Shown here: in pieces, positions 23,677 through 31,300 of the stretch
How the letters are laid out: each line of letters begins with the position of its first letter
Numbering within the stretch: the first letter of the stretch is position 1
Translations under genes and position numbers: made by a program
The notes under the pieces: model-generated
Databases searched by the model: none
Told to the model about the DNA's origin: nothing
Seen by the model: the letters and a program-made list of their open reading frames with translations, nothing else
From: an uncultured Clostridia bacterium
GTDB taxonomy: Bacteria; Bacillota; Clostridia; Oscillospirales; Ruminococcaceae
DNA: 32,273 bases
Assembly (NCBI GenBank): GCA_947177735.1
Contig: CAMWVP010000019.1
Location: forward strand, 1-32,273
Direction: 5' to 3'

Positions 23677-24186
23677 GTGAAGTGGTTCGAGGGTCGGGAA
23701 CAGCTTGAGCAGTTCTATGACGGGCGTTTCCCGAACGCGCTCTGCGGGAAGTTTCTCGAGGAGCGTCCCGACAAGCTCGCCGTCTGCGCGTATGACGGCG
23801 AGGAGATAATGGGTATGGCGGGCTGTTCGGCGGATTCGGCGCACTTCTGGCAGATAGGCGTGGATGTGTTCCCGAAATACCGCGGCAGGGGAGTGGGCAC
23901 GTACCTTGCGCTGCTGATGAAAAACGAGATAATACGTCGTAATGAAATGCCCGTCTACGGCACGGCAGCCGCGAATATACACTCTAAGAATATCGCGCTC
24001 AACTGCGGGTTCAGACCCGTTTGGGTAGAAATGGAAGCGGAGAAAATACCAAAGGAGGCGAACGCTGTGGACGATAAAGAGAAGCTCCTCCCCGAGCCAA
24101 AGCCCGGTGATACAACTTGGGTGGACGATATGAAACAGGAGCTCGAGGACTACATCGAGGAGCAGGGGATCTACATCAGGCAATGA
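23677..24186 (+). CDS. GNAT acetyltransferase, C-terminal catalytic half (gene split by TGA)
   Basis: The 169-residue ORF carries the GNAT catalytic fold: AYDGEEIMGMAGCSAD, then the acetyl-CoA pyrophosphate-binding motif VFPKYRGRGVGTYLA (Q/RxxGxG/A type), and NIHSKNIALNCGF. It is in the same frame as the preceding ORF, separated only by TGA and three codons. The start would be GTG at 23677 with GAGGTG eight bases before it, created in part by the TGA itself, so independent translation is possible. A charged C-terminal extension of about 45 residues (EANAVDDKEK...) follows the domain. The substrate is unknown. Confidence 0.78.
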   Translation: MKWFEGREQLEQFYDGRFPNALCGKFLEERPDKLAVCAYDGEEIMGMAGCSADSAHFWQIGVDVFPKYRGRGVGTYLALLMKNEIIRRNEMPVYGTAAANIHSKNIALNCGFRPVWVEMEAEKIPKEANAVDDKEKLLPEPKPGDTTWVDDMKQELEDYIEEQGIYIRQ

Positions 24187-24207
24187 TCCGGCTTGATGAC
24201 GTAACAA

Positions 24208-24245
24208 AACGCGGTATCGGGGTTATCCCGACACCGCGTTATTTT
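24208..24245. terminator. bidirectional terminator between convergent genes
   Basis: AACGCGGT and ACCGCGTT form the outer stem and TCGGG/CCCGA the inner, with one mismatch, followed by ATTTTAT on the plus strand and TTTTG on the minus strand. It separates the plus-strand cluster ending at 24186 from the minus-strand spoIID-like gene ending at 24244. Confidence 0.88.
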
Positions 24246-25716
24246 ATCTTACCATCGTGCCCGTGTAGTAGAATTCCAATATCTGGGTGTAGTTGTAACC
24301 GCGGTAGGTCGCGAGGGCATTTGCGCCGTTCTGGCTCATTCCGACGCCGTGACCGTAGCCGTAGGTGGTTATCATGAACTCGTCCGTTGAGCTGTCGTAG
24401 CTGATGTCAAACGCGCTGGAGCGGATATCAAAGCTCATTATCCTCTCACGGAACACGCGCCCCGTGATCGAGACGGTATCTCCGTAGCTGTCTATGTACG
24501 TATGATAGCCGCCGATGCTCATCCTGCCGACGTACTTGCCTTCGGTGCGGTTGTCCACCGCGAACCACGTTGACGGGTCGCCGCTGAGCGAGATGCCCGT
24601 GGTGCTGTAAACGCGCGACTTGAGATCATCCGCCCTGAAGGTCTTTGTCTTACCGTAGTTGGGATCGTACTGCGCGTCAAGCTCGCAGTAAACGCTTTGC
24701 AGATAGGGCAGATCGGTACCCCAGACGTTCGCGCTCGAGGCGGTGCAGCCCGCCGAGGACGCGGAGTAGGTCGCCTGGATGATCTCGCCGTTGTAGTAGA
24801 TAGCCTCGCCTATAACCGAGGACACGAGCACCTTTATCGAATCGCTCGCGTTGGAGATCAGTGCGCTTGGCGAGCTTCCGCGTTGATTGAAGTACTTTAT
24901 GTAGGTGTACGCCGCTACAGCCTGCGCCTTTATCGCCTCGGGTGCGAACGAGCCGCCGACCTCGTGTGCGACAATGCCCGAAACTATGTCGATAGCCTTT
25001 CCGGAAACCACATCGCCGTTCACGTTCACGGTAAGTATCTCGTTAGCCGCCGTGGTGTTGGTAACGATCTCGCTCGGTTGAACGGGTATCTCGGTACTGC
25101 TGCTTGAAACGGGAGGCTCCGAAGTCTCGGAGGTATCCGATGTCGTCGGTTCGCTCGTTGTCGGTGTCGAGGTATCGGTGCTGCTTGCGGGCTCGGAGGT
25201 CACGGGCGGTTCCTCGGGAGCAGATGAGGAGCTTGAAGAACTCTGTGGCGGCTCGCTCTGCTCGGGAGCGCTTTGTTCGGGCACGCTCGTTCCCGGACCG
25301 TCCGGCACGAAAATAGGCTCGTTTGGTCGTTCGGGAACAGTTTCGGGCGGCGTTATGAGAATAACGTCGTTTGACGACGAGGAAGACGAAGTGCTCGAGC
25401 TTTCTGTACCGGGGAGCGCCTCGGTGAGCCTGCCCGGAACGAAATCCGCGCTCACGGGCTTCATCGGCGGCTGCCCGAATGTCAGCGTCTCGATCTTCTC
25501 CGCGGGTACTGTCTTATCGGGTGTAACGGGATCGGCGAGGTTGTTGTCGGGGAGCAGGAAGTCCTGCGTACCCTGACCGGTAGCCTCGATCTTGTCGACA
25601 ATATCGTCGACCGTCGGCAATCCGTCTCCGACAGCGCCCATAACTCCGCATGTGAGCACATAGACGTTGCAGATCAGGAGCGCCGCGATTATTTTGATCA
25701 ATGAAAGATTTTTCAT
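24244..25716 (-). CDS. SpoIID/LytB-domain secreted protein with Ser/Pro/Thr-rich stalk
   Basis: The 490-residue protein starts with an N-terminal membrane or signal segment (MKNLSLIKIIAALLICNVYV), then an acidic Ser/Pro/Thr/Glu-rich stalk of about 140 residues, and a C-terminal SpoIID domain (about residues 225-490). The domain shows the catalytic-Glu segment IVAHEVGG, AIKAQAVAAYTY and GYGHGVGMSQNGANALA. SpoIID-type enzymes cleave stripped peptidoglycan glycan strands as lytic transglycosylases. The start is placed at 25716, where GGGG lies before the ATG; the longer ORF runs into the upstream sortase gene. It is 10 bases behind the fourth sortase of the array and must share its transcript, which suggests work on the wall near the sortase anchors. 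Confidence 0.88.
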   Translation of the reverse strand: MKNLSLIKIIAALLICNVYVLTCGVMGAVGDGLPTVDDIVDKIEATGQGTQDFLLPDNNLADPVTPDKTVPAEKIETLTFGQPPMKPVSADFVPGRLTEALPGTESSSTSSSSSSNDVILITPPETVPERPNEPIFVPDGPGTSVPEQSAPEQSEPPQSSSSSSSAPEEPPVTSEPASSTDTSTPTTSEPTTSDTSETSEPPVSSSSTEIPVQPSEIVTNTTAANEILTVNVNGDVVSGKAIDIVSGIVAHEVGGSFAPEAIKAQAVAAYTYIKYFNQRGSSPSALISNASDSIKVLVSSVIGEAIYYNGEIIQATYSASSAGCTASSANVWGTDLPYLQSVYCELDAQYDPNYGKTKTFRADDLKSRVYSTTGISLSGDPSTWFAVDNRTEGKYVGRMSIGGYHTYIDSYGDTVSITGRVFRERIMSFDIRSSAFDISYDSSTDEFMITTYGYGHGVGMSQNGANALATYRGYNYTQILEFYYTGTMVR

Positions 25717-25726
25717 ATTTTTCCCC

Positions 25727-26836
25727 TTATTCGTAGTCCTCGGGGTCGTCCTCAAGACCGTTTTCCCGAATGTACTCTTCCATTCCCTCAACAAGGGAGA
25801 CATCCCATGTTCTGCCCTTCCAGAGCTGACCGTATATCTCGTAGTATACGTCAAAGTACTTTACGCTGTCTTTTCTGATTATGCGCGAGGAGTCGACCTC
25901 TGGGTTCTCGTCGGGGCGCACCTTCCGAGCCACTACCACAAGCCGCAGATCCATAGAAGTGTCCTTGTCGCAGGTGGACAGTGTAAGGAATTCGTCGCCG
26001 TATTTAACGTCAACGCCCATGTCGTAATAGCTCCTGTCCTCACACTCCAGCACGAAATCAAAGAATTCCGTCTGGTTGGTGAAGTAGGTCTTTCCCGTGT
26101 AGTCGAAAACCTCGCCGTGCTCCGGCAGAATATTTGTTATGAACACGGAGATTATCTTGTACTTGTTGTTTCGGTACAGCGTGTTGAAGTCGATAATGGG
26201 GGAGTTACGCATAAACTCCTCGTTCCACTTGTAGTTCATCAGCGCCGAGAATTGGTACTTATACCGCATATTATGACCGTAGATAACGGTGTTGTGCGGC
26301 ATCTCGTCGGGTCCGATCTTCCCCCTGTAGTCTGCGAACAGCGTGCCCTCGAACGCGTATTCCTTCTGGAAGTTCGTGTGCAGGTAGTCGTTGTTGTTTT
26401 CGGTCTGCATAACGGGGTAGTCGATGTTAGTTCCGGGAACGTTCAGCCAGCCGATAAAGTCGTTGTTCTCGTGATAGAGAGAGGCGTATTCCTCGTTGAT
26501 AGTGCCCTGCGGCAGCTGCTGGATCTGCTCCTTGGTGGGGGTCTTGTTTTTCAGATCGACGATAAACGCGTCGGTCGCTCCGAGCGGCTCGCCGTTGCTG
26601 CCTGTGCTGACGTTCGAGTCGAGCCTCGCGTACCGCAGATAGTACGCCGCTATCAGCACAACGGCAACGATAAGCACAAGAAGCGCCAAAAGAAAAACAG
26701 TCTTTCTGATGATCTCGCCGCCGCTGTCGCCCTTGCAGGGGATAAGCGCCGAGACTATGCTCTGCTTTTTATGTCTTCTTTTTTTGCCGCCGTTCTTGTT
26801 CCCACGCGGGGCAAGTCCCATATCCATTTCTGCCAT
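25727..26836 (-). CDS. class B sortase 1
   Basis: The 369-residue protein has a basic cytoplasmic N-tail (KNGGKKRRHKKQ), a motif ALIPCKGDSGGEIIRK before one membrane segment (about 45-68), and an extracellular class B sortase domain. The catalytic triad is present: His in VIYGHNM, Cys in LSTCDKD, Arg in LRLVVVARKVR. Sortase B enzymes cut a sorting motif and attach proteins to peptidoglycan or build pili. It differs from the other three in lacking a Ser-rich spacer, in CDKD after the catalytic Cys and in an acidic C-tail. AAAGGAA lies 8 bases before the ATG at 26836. Confidence 0.93.
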   Translation of the reverse strand: MAEMDMGLAPRGNKNGGKKRRHKKQSIVSALIPCKGDSGGEIIRKTVFLLALLVLIVAVVLIAAYYLRYARLDSNVSTGSNGEPLGATDAFIVDLKNKTPTKEQIQQLPQGTINEEYASLYHENNDFIGWLNVPGTNIDYPVMQTENNNDYLHTNFQKEYAFEGTLFADYRGKIGPDEMPHNTVIYGHNMRYKYQFSALMNYKWNEEFMRNSPIIDFNTLYRNNKYKIISVFITNILPEHGEVFDYTGKTYFTNQTEFFDFVLECEDRSYYDMGVDVKYGDEFLTLSTCDKDTSMDLRLVVVARKVRPDENPEVDSSRIIRKDSVKYFDVYYEIYGQLWKGRTWDVSLVEGMEEYIRENGLEDDPEDYE

Positions 26837-26876
26837 TATTGATGTTCCTTTCAGAATGCGCTTTGTGGTATGATAT

Positions 26877-26914
26877 GAACTTGTACACACGACAGTATGC
26901 CGTGTGTACAGTTC
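26877..26914. other. strong palindromic hairpin between sortase genes 2 and 1
   Basis: TGTACACACG (26882-26891) and CGTGTGTACA (26901-26910) are perfect 10-base arms, extended by GAAC/GTTC with one bulged T. There is no T-run on the minus strand, so it is not a standard terminator. It may be an mRNA-processing or stability hairpin, or a binding site, setting sortase 1 and spoIID apart from the upstream genes. Confidence 0.6.
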
Positions 26915-26925
26915 TTGTTATTTGT

Positions 26926-28083
26926 TTAGCCTGCGAAATCCTTGATGATCTCCTTCGGCCACTTTCTGCCGCCCCAGCTTCCGCCTGCGTAGTTGTTGTA
27001 GTAAGCGTCGAAGAACAGGGGATCGGGGTTAGCGTATGCCTTGCTTACGTCAACGGAGGGATCCTCGCCGTCGCGAACCTCGCGCGCGAAGATTACCCAG
27101 CGCAGATGAGCCTCGGGGCTTGCCGAGATGGAAGGAGTACCGTAGCCCCACATACAGGTGGACAGCGTAAGCAGCCTGTCGCCGTACTGGATGTCGACGT
27201 CGGGATTGAGGAACGTAGAGCGGTCGAGAATGTTCGCCACATAGTTGTCGAAGTCGGACTTGCTGCCGAACTTGCGGACGGTGTGATACGCGAATACGGG
27301 ACCGTCCTCCTCTTCAACGTTCGTGAGGATACCGCCGAAGATCTTGTAAGTGGAGTTCTTGTAGATGGTGTTGTAAGTAACGGTCGGGTTGTCCTTGTAG
27401 AAGCTGATGTTTTCGGGGTCGCCCGTCGTGAGGGAGTAGTTGAAGTAGTTGGGCAGTCCGCCGAAGTATTCGGCGCCCGCGTCGTTATGACCGTAAATAA
27501 CGGTGTTTGCGGGAAGTCCGCCCGGGGTTACCTTGTCGTGATAGTCAACATACAGCGTACCGGTCTTGCTGGGGTTGTTGTAGAAGTCATGAGTGAGGTA
27601 ATACTCGTTGTCATCCGCCTGCATAACGGGCAGATTCAGCCAGCTTCCGATACTGATCCAGCCTACGATATCGGGATTGATATCCAGAAGCTCCTCAAAG
27701 TTGCTCTGAATTACTGCGGGAACGCTCGGATCCTCAGCGTAGGGGTCGCTTGTGCTGCTCGAGGAGTTGGTGCTCGAAGAGTTATTGGACGTCGTGCTGC
27801 TCGAAGAGTCGTTGCTCGAAGAATTATTGGACGAGGTGCTGTTCGAGTCGGTCGACGACGAGCCCCCCTGGCTGTAAATATCCGCCAGACCGCTGTTCTG
27901 CTGTTTGTCCTTCGCCGAGTTTACGCCGTTGATGACGAGTATCGTCACGGTAACGACAAGCACTACCGCCGCCGCGATAAAGATGAGCTTGCGTATCTTC
28001 TCCGCGGGCTTATCGCCCTCCCAGGGGATAAGATATTTCACAACGCGCATCAGCGCATTGTCCTTTTCTTCCTTGTGTGCCAT
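26926..28083 (-). CDS. class B sortase 2
   Basis: The 385-residue protein has a cytoplasmic N-tail with YLIPWEGDKPAEKIRK, one membrane segment (about 32-53), the motif SGLADIY, then a Ser/Asn/Thr-rich spacer of about 45 residues, and a class B sortase domain. Triad: His in VIYGHNDAG, Cys in LSTCMWGYG, Arg in HLRWVIFAREVRDGE. Its catalytic half is nearly the same as that of sortase 3, with DNA identity obvious by eye from 26926 to about 27700, showing a recent tandem duplication. AGGAGG precedes the ATG. The C-terminal end GGSWGGRKWPKEIIKDFAG is shared with sortase 3. Confidence 0.93.
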   Translation of the reverse strand: MAHKEEKDNALMRVVKYLIPWEGDKPAEKIRKLIFIAAAVVLVVTVTILVINGVNSAKDKQQNSGLADIYSQGGSSSTDSNSTSSNNSSSNDSSSSTTSNNSSSTNSSSSTSDPYAEDPSVPAVIQSNFEELLDINPDIVGWISIGSWLNLPVMQADDNEYYLTHDFYNNPSKTGTLYVDYHDKVTPGGLPANTVIYGHNDAGAEYFGGLPNYFNYSLTTGDPENISFYKDNPTVTYNTIYKNSTYKIFGGILTNVEEEDGPVFAYHTVRKFGSKSDFDNYVANILDRSTFLNPDVDIQYGDRLLTLSTCMWGYGTPSISASPEAHLRWVIFAREVRDGEDPSVDVSKAYANPDPLFFDAYYNNYAGGSWGGRKWPKEIIKDFAG

Positions 28084-28111
28084 TGTTGTTTCCTCCTAAT
28101 AAATAATAATA

Positions 28112-28159
28112 ATTATGAAATTTTGTGTATAGCAGATCAATCTTACTTGTTTGATCTGC
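28112..28159 (-). promoter_or_regulatory. candidate promoter and overlapping inverted repeat before sortase 2
   Basis: On the minus strand TTGATC (28140-28135) and CATAAT (28117-28112) are spaced by 17 bases. The -35 lies in one arm of a perfect 9-base inverted repeat, GCAGATCAA (28132-28140) and TTGATCTGC (28151-28159). A regulator bound to the repeat would block the promoter. The hairpin lacks a T-run in either direction. Confidence 0.45.
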
Positions 28160-28188
28160 ATTTACATTTTGTCAAGTTGATAGAGATG

Positions 28189-28985
28189 TCAGCCGGCGAA
28201 ATCCTTGATGATCTCCCTCGGCCACTTTCTGCCGCCCCAGCTTCCGCCTGCGTAGTTGTTGTAGTAAGCGTCGTAGAACAGAGGATCGGGGTTGGCGTAT
28301 GCCTTGCTTACGTCGACGTAGGGATCCTCGCCGTCGCGAACCTCACGCGCGAACACTACCCAGCGCAGGTGCGCGTCATAGCTTGTCGCAAGTGACGGCG
28401 TGCCGTAGCCCCACATACAGGTAGACATGGTAAGGAGCTTGTCGCCGTACTGGATATCGACGTCGGGATTGATGAAGGTGGAGCGGTCGAGAATGTTCGC
28501 CACATAGTTGTCGAAGTCGGCTTTGCTGCCGAAATTGCGGTAGGTGTGGTACGCGAACACGGGACCGTCGGATTCGTCAACGTTTACGAGTGCGCCGCCG
28601 AAAATCTTGTACTTGGAGTTCTTGTAGATGGTGTTGTATGTAACAACGGGGTTGTTCTTATAGAAGCTGATGTTGTTCGGATCGCCCGTTGTGACCGAGT
28701 AATTGAAGTAGTTCGGCAGACCGCCGAAGAAAACCGCGCCCGCGTCGTTGTGCCCGTAAATAATGGTGTTTGTGGGACCGTCCGCCGTTACCTTGACGTT
28801 ACAGTTGACATAAAGCGAACCCATTCTGAAGTAATTCCTGTAAAAGTCATGAGTGAGATAATACTCATTATCGTTCGCCTGCAAAACGGGTTGATCAAGC
28901 CAGTTTCCGATAGAGATCCACCCCACGATATCGGGATTGATCGCCCAGAGGTCTCTGAAGCTGCTTTGAATACCTTCGGGAGGCG
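28189..28985. repeat. tandem duplicated sortase catalytic segment (second copy at 26926-27722)
   Basis: The two stretches align base for base at an offset of 1263, falling to 1260 after a one-codon difference, with long identical runs such as GGCCACTTTCTGCCGCCCC. Similarity fades upstream of the INPDIVGWISIG segment, where the Ser-rich spacers begin. Confidence 0.85.
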
Positions 28986-29412
28986 GGGTAGATAAAGGCG
29001 AGGTGGGTGATTCGGCGTAGTATTCCGCCGAGGGTGTTTCAACGTAACCGTTGTCTGCCGGGGGCGTTTCAACGTAGCTGCTGCTTGAACTGCTCGAAGA
29101 ACTGCTTGACGAGCTGCTTGTTGAACTGCTGGATGAGCTGCTCGACGAACTGGTCGATGAAGTGCTTGTCGAGCTGCTTGTTGAACTGCTCGAGGATGAG
29201 CTTGAGGTATCGGAAGTGCTTGATGAAGACTCGGACGACGAGCTGTCCGTGTTCGACGAGTTGGCGTTCTCGTAGATATTTGCCAGACTGCTGTTCTGTT
29301 TTCTGCTTTCAGCCGAATTGATGCTGTTGGCGATAACGACCGAAACGGGAACGCCAAGCACTATTGCGGCACCGATAATAAATAAAACGAGGTGTCGTTT
29401 TACAAAATCCAT
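28189..29412 (-). CDS. class B sortase 3 with long poly-Ser spacer
   Basis: The 407-residue protein starts directly at its membrane segment (MDFVKRHLVLFIIGAA), without the cytoplasmic IPxxGD-type tail of the others. A SSLANIY motif follows, then a Ser/Thr tract of about 70 residues, a Pro-rich part with repeated YVETP, and the class B sortase domain. Triad: His in IIYGHNDAG, Cys in MSTCMWGYG, Arg in HLRWVVFAREVRDGE. AGGAGG six bases before the ATG at 29412 decides this start over the longer ORF. The catalytic half is a near-copy of sortase 2, while spacer and N-terminus differ. A 165-base gap separates it from sortase 4. Confidence 0.92.
   Translation of the reverse strand: MDFVKRHLVLFIIGAAIVLGVPVSVVIANSINSAESRKQNSSLANIYENANSSNTDSSSSESSSSTSDTSSSSSSSSTSSSTSTSSTSSSSSSSSSSTSSSSSSSSSSSSSSYVETPPADNGYVETPSAEYYAESPTSPLSTPPPEGIQSSFRDLWAINPDIVGWISIGNWLDQPVLQANDNEYYLTHDFYRNYFRMGSLYVNCNVKVTADGPTNTIIYGHNDAGAVFFGGLPNYFNYSVTTGDPNNISFYKNNPVVTYNTIYKNSKYKIFGGALVNVDESDGPVFAYHTYRNFGSKADFDNYVANILDRSTFINPDVDIQYGDKLLTMSTCMWGYGTPSLATSYDAHLRWVVFAREVRDGEDPYVDVSKAYANPDPLFYDAYYNNYAGGSWGGRKWPREIIKDFAG
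29077..29208 (-). repeat. 12-base Ser/Thr-codon tandem repeat in sortase 3
   Basis: On the minus strand the codons run AGC-AGY-TCN-(T/A)CN about ten times, giving an SSS(S/T) tetrad repeat. Because the period is a multiple of three, length changes keep the frame and vary only spacer length. Confidence 0.75.
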
Positions 29413-29577
29413 GTGTTGCCTCCTGATTATGTCTTTTTTGGGGAATCGCCGAATTTGCATTTGTTCCGCAAATCAAGAAAAGCGGTAAACAGTCAATTCC
29501 AAGACGAATATGAGAGATCAATAAAACCGGATTTTAAGTAAGATATACAGTATTTCAGACGTTTACCGTAACTGCCC

Positions 29578-30783
29578 TTAGTAGCTCAGCAGCTTGGAGC
29601 GATCCCAAACGGAACCCTCCCAATAGTAATTGCCGCCGGAGCTGTTGAGGACTTCGTAATAGTAGTCAAAGAGCCTTGCCTTATAGTTTCTCGTAGCGAC
29701 GGAGGTGTCTACCGAGGAGTCCTCGCCGTCGCGCACCTTTCTCGCGAACAGCACCCAGCGTGTGTCTATCTGACGTCCGAGAGGCCAGTAGCAGGTCGAG
29801 AGCGTGAGCAGGTCGTCGCCGTAGGTGAGATCGACGTCGGTGAAGAACCAGCTTCTGTCCATGATCTCGATGATGTAGTTGTTGAAGTCGTCCGCGTTGT
29901 CGAAGCGGGTCTTGGTGATGTAGTCGAAAACCTCTCCGTACTGCGGCTCGGTGTTCGCCATAATACCCGCGAATATCTTGTAGACCGCGTTTCCGCCGGT
30001 GGGAGTCTCGAGCTGGACTGTCGGGTGGGACTTATAGAACGCCAGCGGCTCGGCATACTCGTCGTCGGGAACGTAGTGCATTACATACGCGAAGAAATCG
30101 CCGCTAGACATATTGTGCCCGAAGAGAATTTTGTTTTTGTCGTTGGGATCGTTCCAGTCGTTGCGGTAGGTCGAGAACACCGTGCCCGAGATGGATTCGT
30201 TGCCGAAGAAGTCGTGATTCAGATAGTAATCGTTGTTTGTTGTCTGTACAACGACGTTGTTCAGCATAGTGCCCGTGATCTTGACCCATGCTTTGGTATC
30301 GGGGTTTGTTTTAAGAAGGTAATCGAAGTCCGCCTCGATAGGAAGATCGACAACGGGCGTAAGGTCTACGTCATCACCGTGAACGCGGCTGCCCGCCGTC
30401 GTCGCGATATCGATCGTGGGGTTTGCGATGTACCCGGGCTGCTGATAGCTGCTTGACATACTCGGCATCGGAGTGCCCGCGTTATCGGCGATGTTGCTGT
30501 TGGTATCGCCACCCTGCTTTATGCCGGTGAGCTGCCAGATGAGGAATGCAAACGTGCCGATGAGTATCGCGAAAGCGACAAGCAGCAGTGCCTTGCGTCC
30601 CTTTTCTGCCGCGGAATCGCGAGCCTGAGGGAACACCGCCACCGCCATTCTCACGAACGGATTTTTTGATTTGCGTTTTTTTGAGCCGCCCGAGGGACGT
30701 TTTTTTGGCGCGTTCCTCACATCTACGTCGAATTTATCCAGCGCGTAATCTCTGTCGTTTCTGTTTCTGTTTGAGTTAGCCAT
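29578..30783 (-). CDS. class B sortase 4
   Basis: The 401-residue protein has the longest cytoplasmic tail (about 65 residues, very basic, KKRPSGGSKKRKSK), with AVFPQARDSAAEKGRK before a membrane segment (about 66-88), a short SNIADNAG-type motif, a spacer without the poly-Ser tract, and a class B sortase domain. Triad: His in ILFGHNMSSG, Cys in LSTCYWPLG, Arg in DTRWVLFARKVRDGE. It follows cinA after 16 bases, with AAAGGG as ribosome binding site, so the sortase array may be read from the thiI-cinA transcript. It is the most diverged of the Ser-Thr-Cys-aromatic group and keeps the ancestral-looking tail motif. Confidence 0.92.
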   Translation of the reverse strand: MANSNRNRNDRDYALDKFDVDVRNAPKKRPSGGSKKRKSKNPFVRMAVAVFPQARDSAAEKGRKALLLVAFAILIGTFAFLIWQLTGIKQGGDTNSNIADNAGTPMPSMSSSYQQPGYIANPTIDIATTAGSRVHGDDVDLTPVVDLPIEADFDYLLKTNPDTKAWVKITGTMLNNVVVQTTNNDYYLNHDFFGNESISGTVFSTYRNDWNDPNDKNKILFGHNMSSGDFFAYVMHYVPDDEYAEPLAFYKSHPTVQLETPTGGNAVYKIFAGIMANTEPQYGEVFDYITKTRFDNADDFNNYIIEIMDRSWFFTDVDLTYGDDLLTLSTCYWPLGRQIDTRWVLFARKVRDGEDSSVDTSVATRNYKARLFDYYYEVLNSSGGNYYWEGSVWDRSKLLSY

Positions 30784-30799
30784 TTTCTTTCCCTTTCAG

Positions 30800-31300
30800 T
30801 TATTTTCTGTCAATTTTTTCAAGCAGCATCTCAAGCGCCTTTTCTGCGGCTGCCGCTCTTATGTAGTCTCTGCCCTTGTTGTCAAACAAGAATCTTCCGG
30901 AGGTGCATGAGTCCTTGTCGGCGACGCATATATACACCGTTCCGACGGGGTCTTCCTCCGTGCCTCCGTCGGGACCCGCAATGCCGCTTGTCGCTGCCGC
31001 GATATCCGCGCCGGAGAGCATTATGGCTCCCCTTGCCATTTCCTCCGCACAGGCGGTGCTGTACTCCGAGAACCTGTCTAAGGTCTCCTTGCTCACGCCG
31101 AGAACGTCATGCTTTATCCTGTTGGAATAGCTGCATATCCCCAGCTCGATGACCGCCGAGCTGCCCGGGATCGCCGTTATCGCCGCCGAGATCATTCCTC
31201 CCGTGCAGCTCTCCGCGGTCGAGACCTTCAAGCCCGATTCGGCGCACCGTTCCACCAACTGCCGTGCGAGAACGTTTATTCTTCCGTACATCTCCTCCAT
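30800..31300 (-). CDS. pncC: nicotinamide-nucleotide amidase (CinA C-terminal domain)
   Basis: PncC deamidates nicotinamide mononucleotide to nicotinate mononucleotide in NAD recycling. The 166-residue protein is the stand-alone CinA C-domain: the nucleophile segment STAESCTGG, SGIAGPDGG and DPVGTVYI are all present. It lacks the N-terminal MoCF-like domain of full CinA. The ATG shares one base with the thiI stop (TGATG), so the two are coupled. An alternative ATG three codons later has GGAGGAG too close to be better. Confidence 0.92.
   Translation of the reverse strand: MEEMYGRINVLARQLVERCAESGLKVSTAESCTGGMISAAITAIPGSSAVIELGICSYSNRIKHDVLGVSKETLDRFSEYSTACAEEMARGAIMLSGADIAAATSGIAGPDGGTEEDPVGTVYICVADKDSCTSGRFLFDNKGRDYIRAAAAEKALEMLLEKIDRK

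Noticed and set aside
25667-28395. Two long plus-strand ORFs (391 and 518 codons) across the sortase genes
   Set aside because: They are antisense to clear sortase genes, Val/Arg-rich and repeat only because the sortase segments are duplicated.
29453-29473. Inverted repeat ATTTGC...GCAAAT in the gap between sortases 3 and 4
   Set aside because: Six-base AT-rich arms without T-run or promoter context; not enough to call a site.
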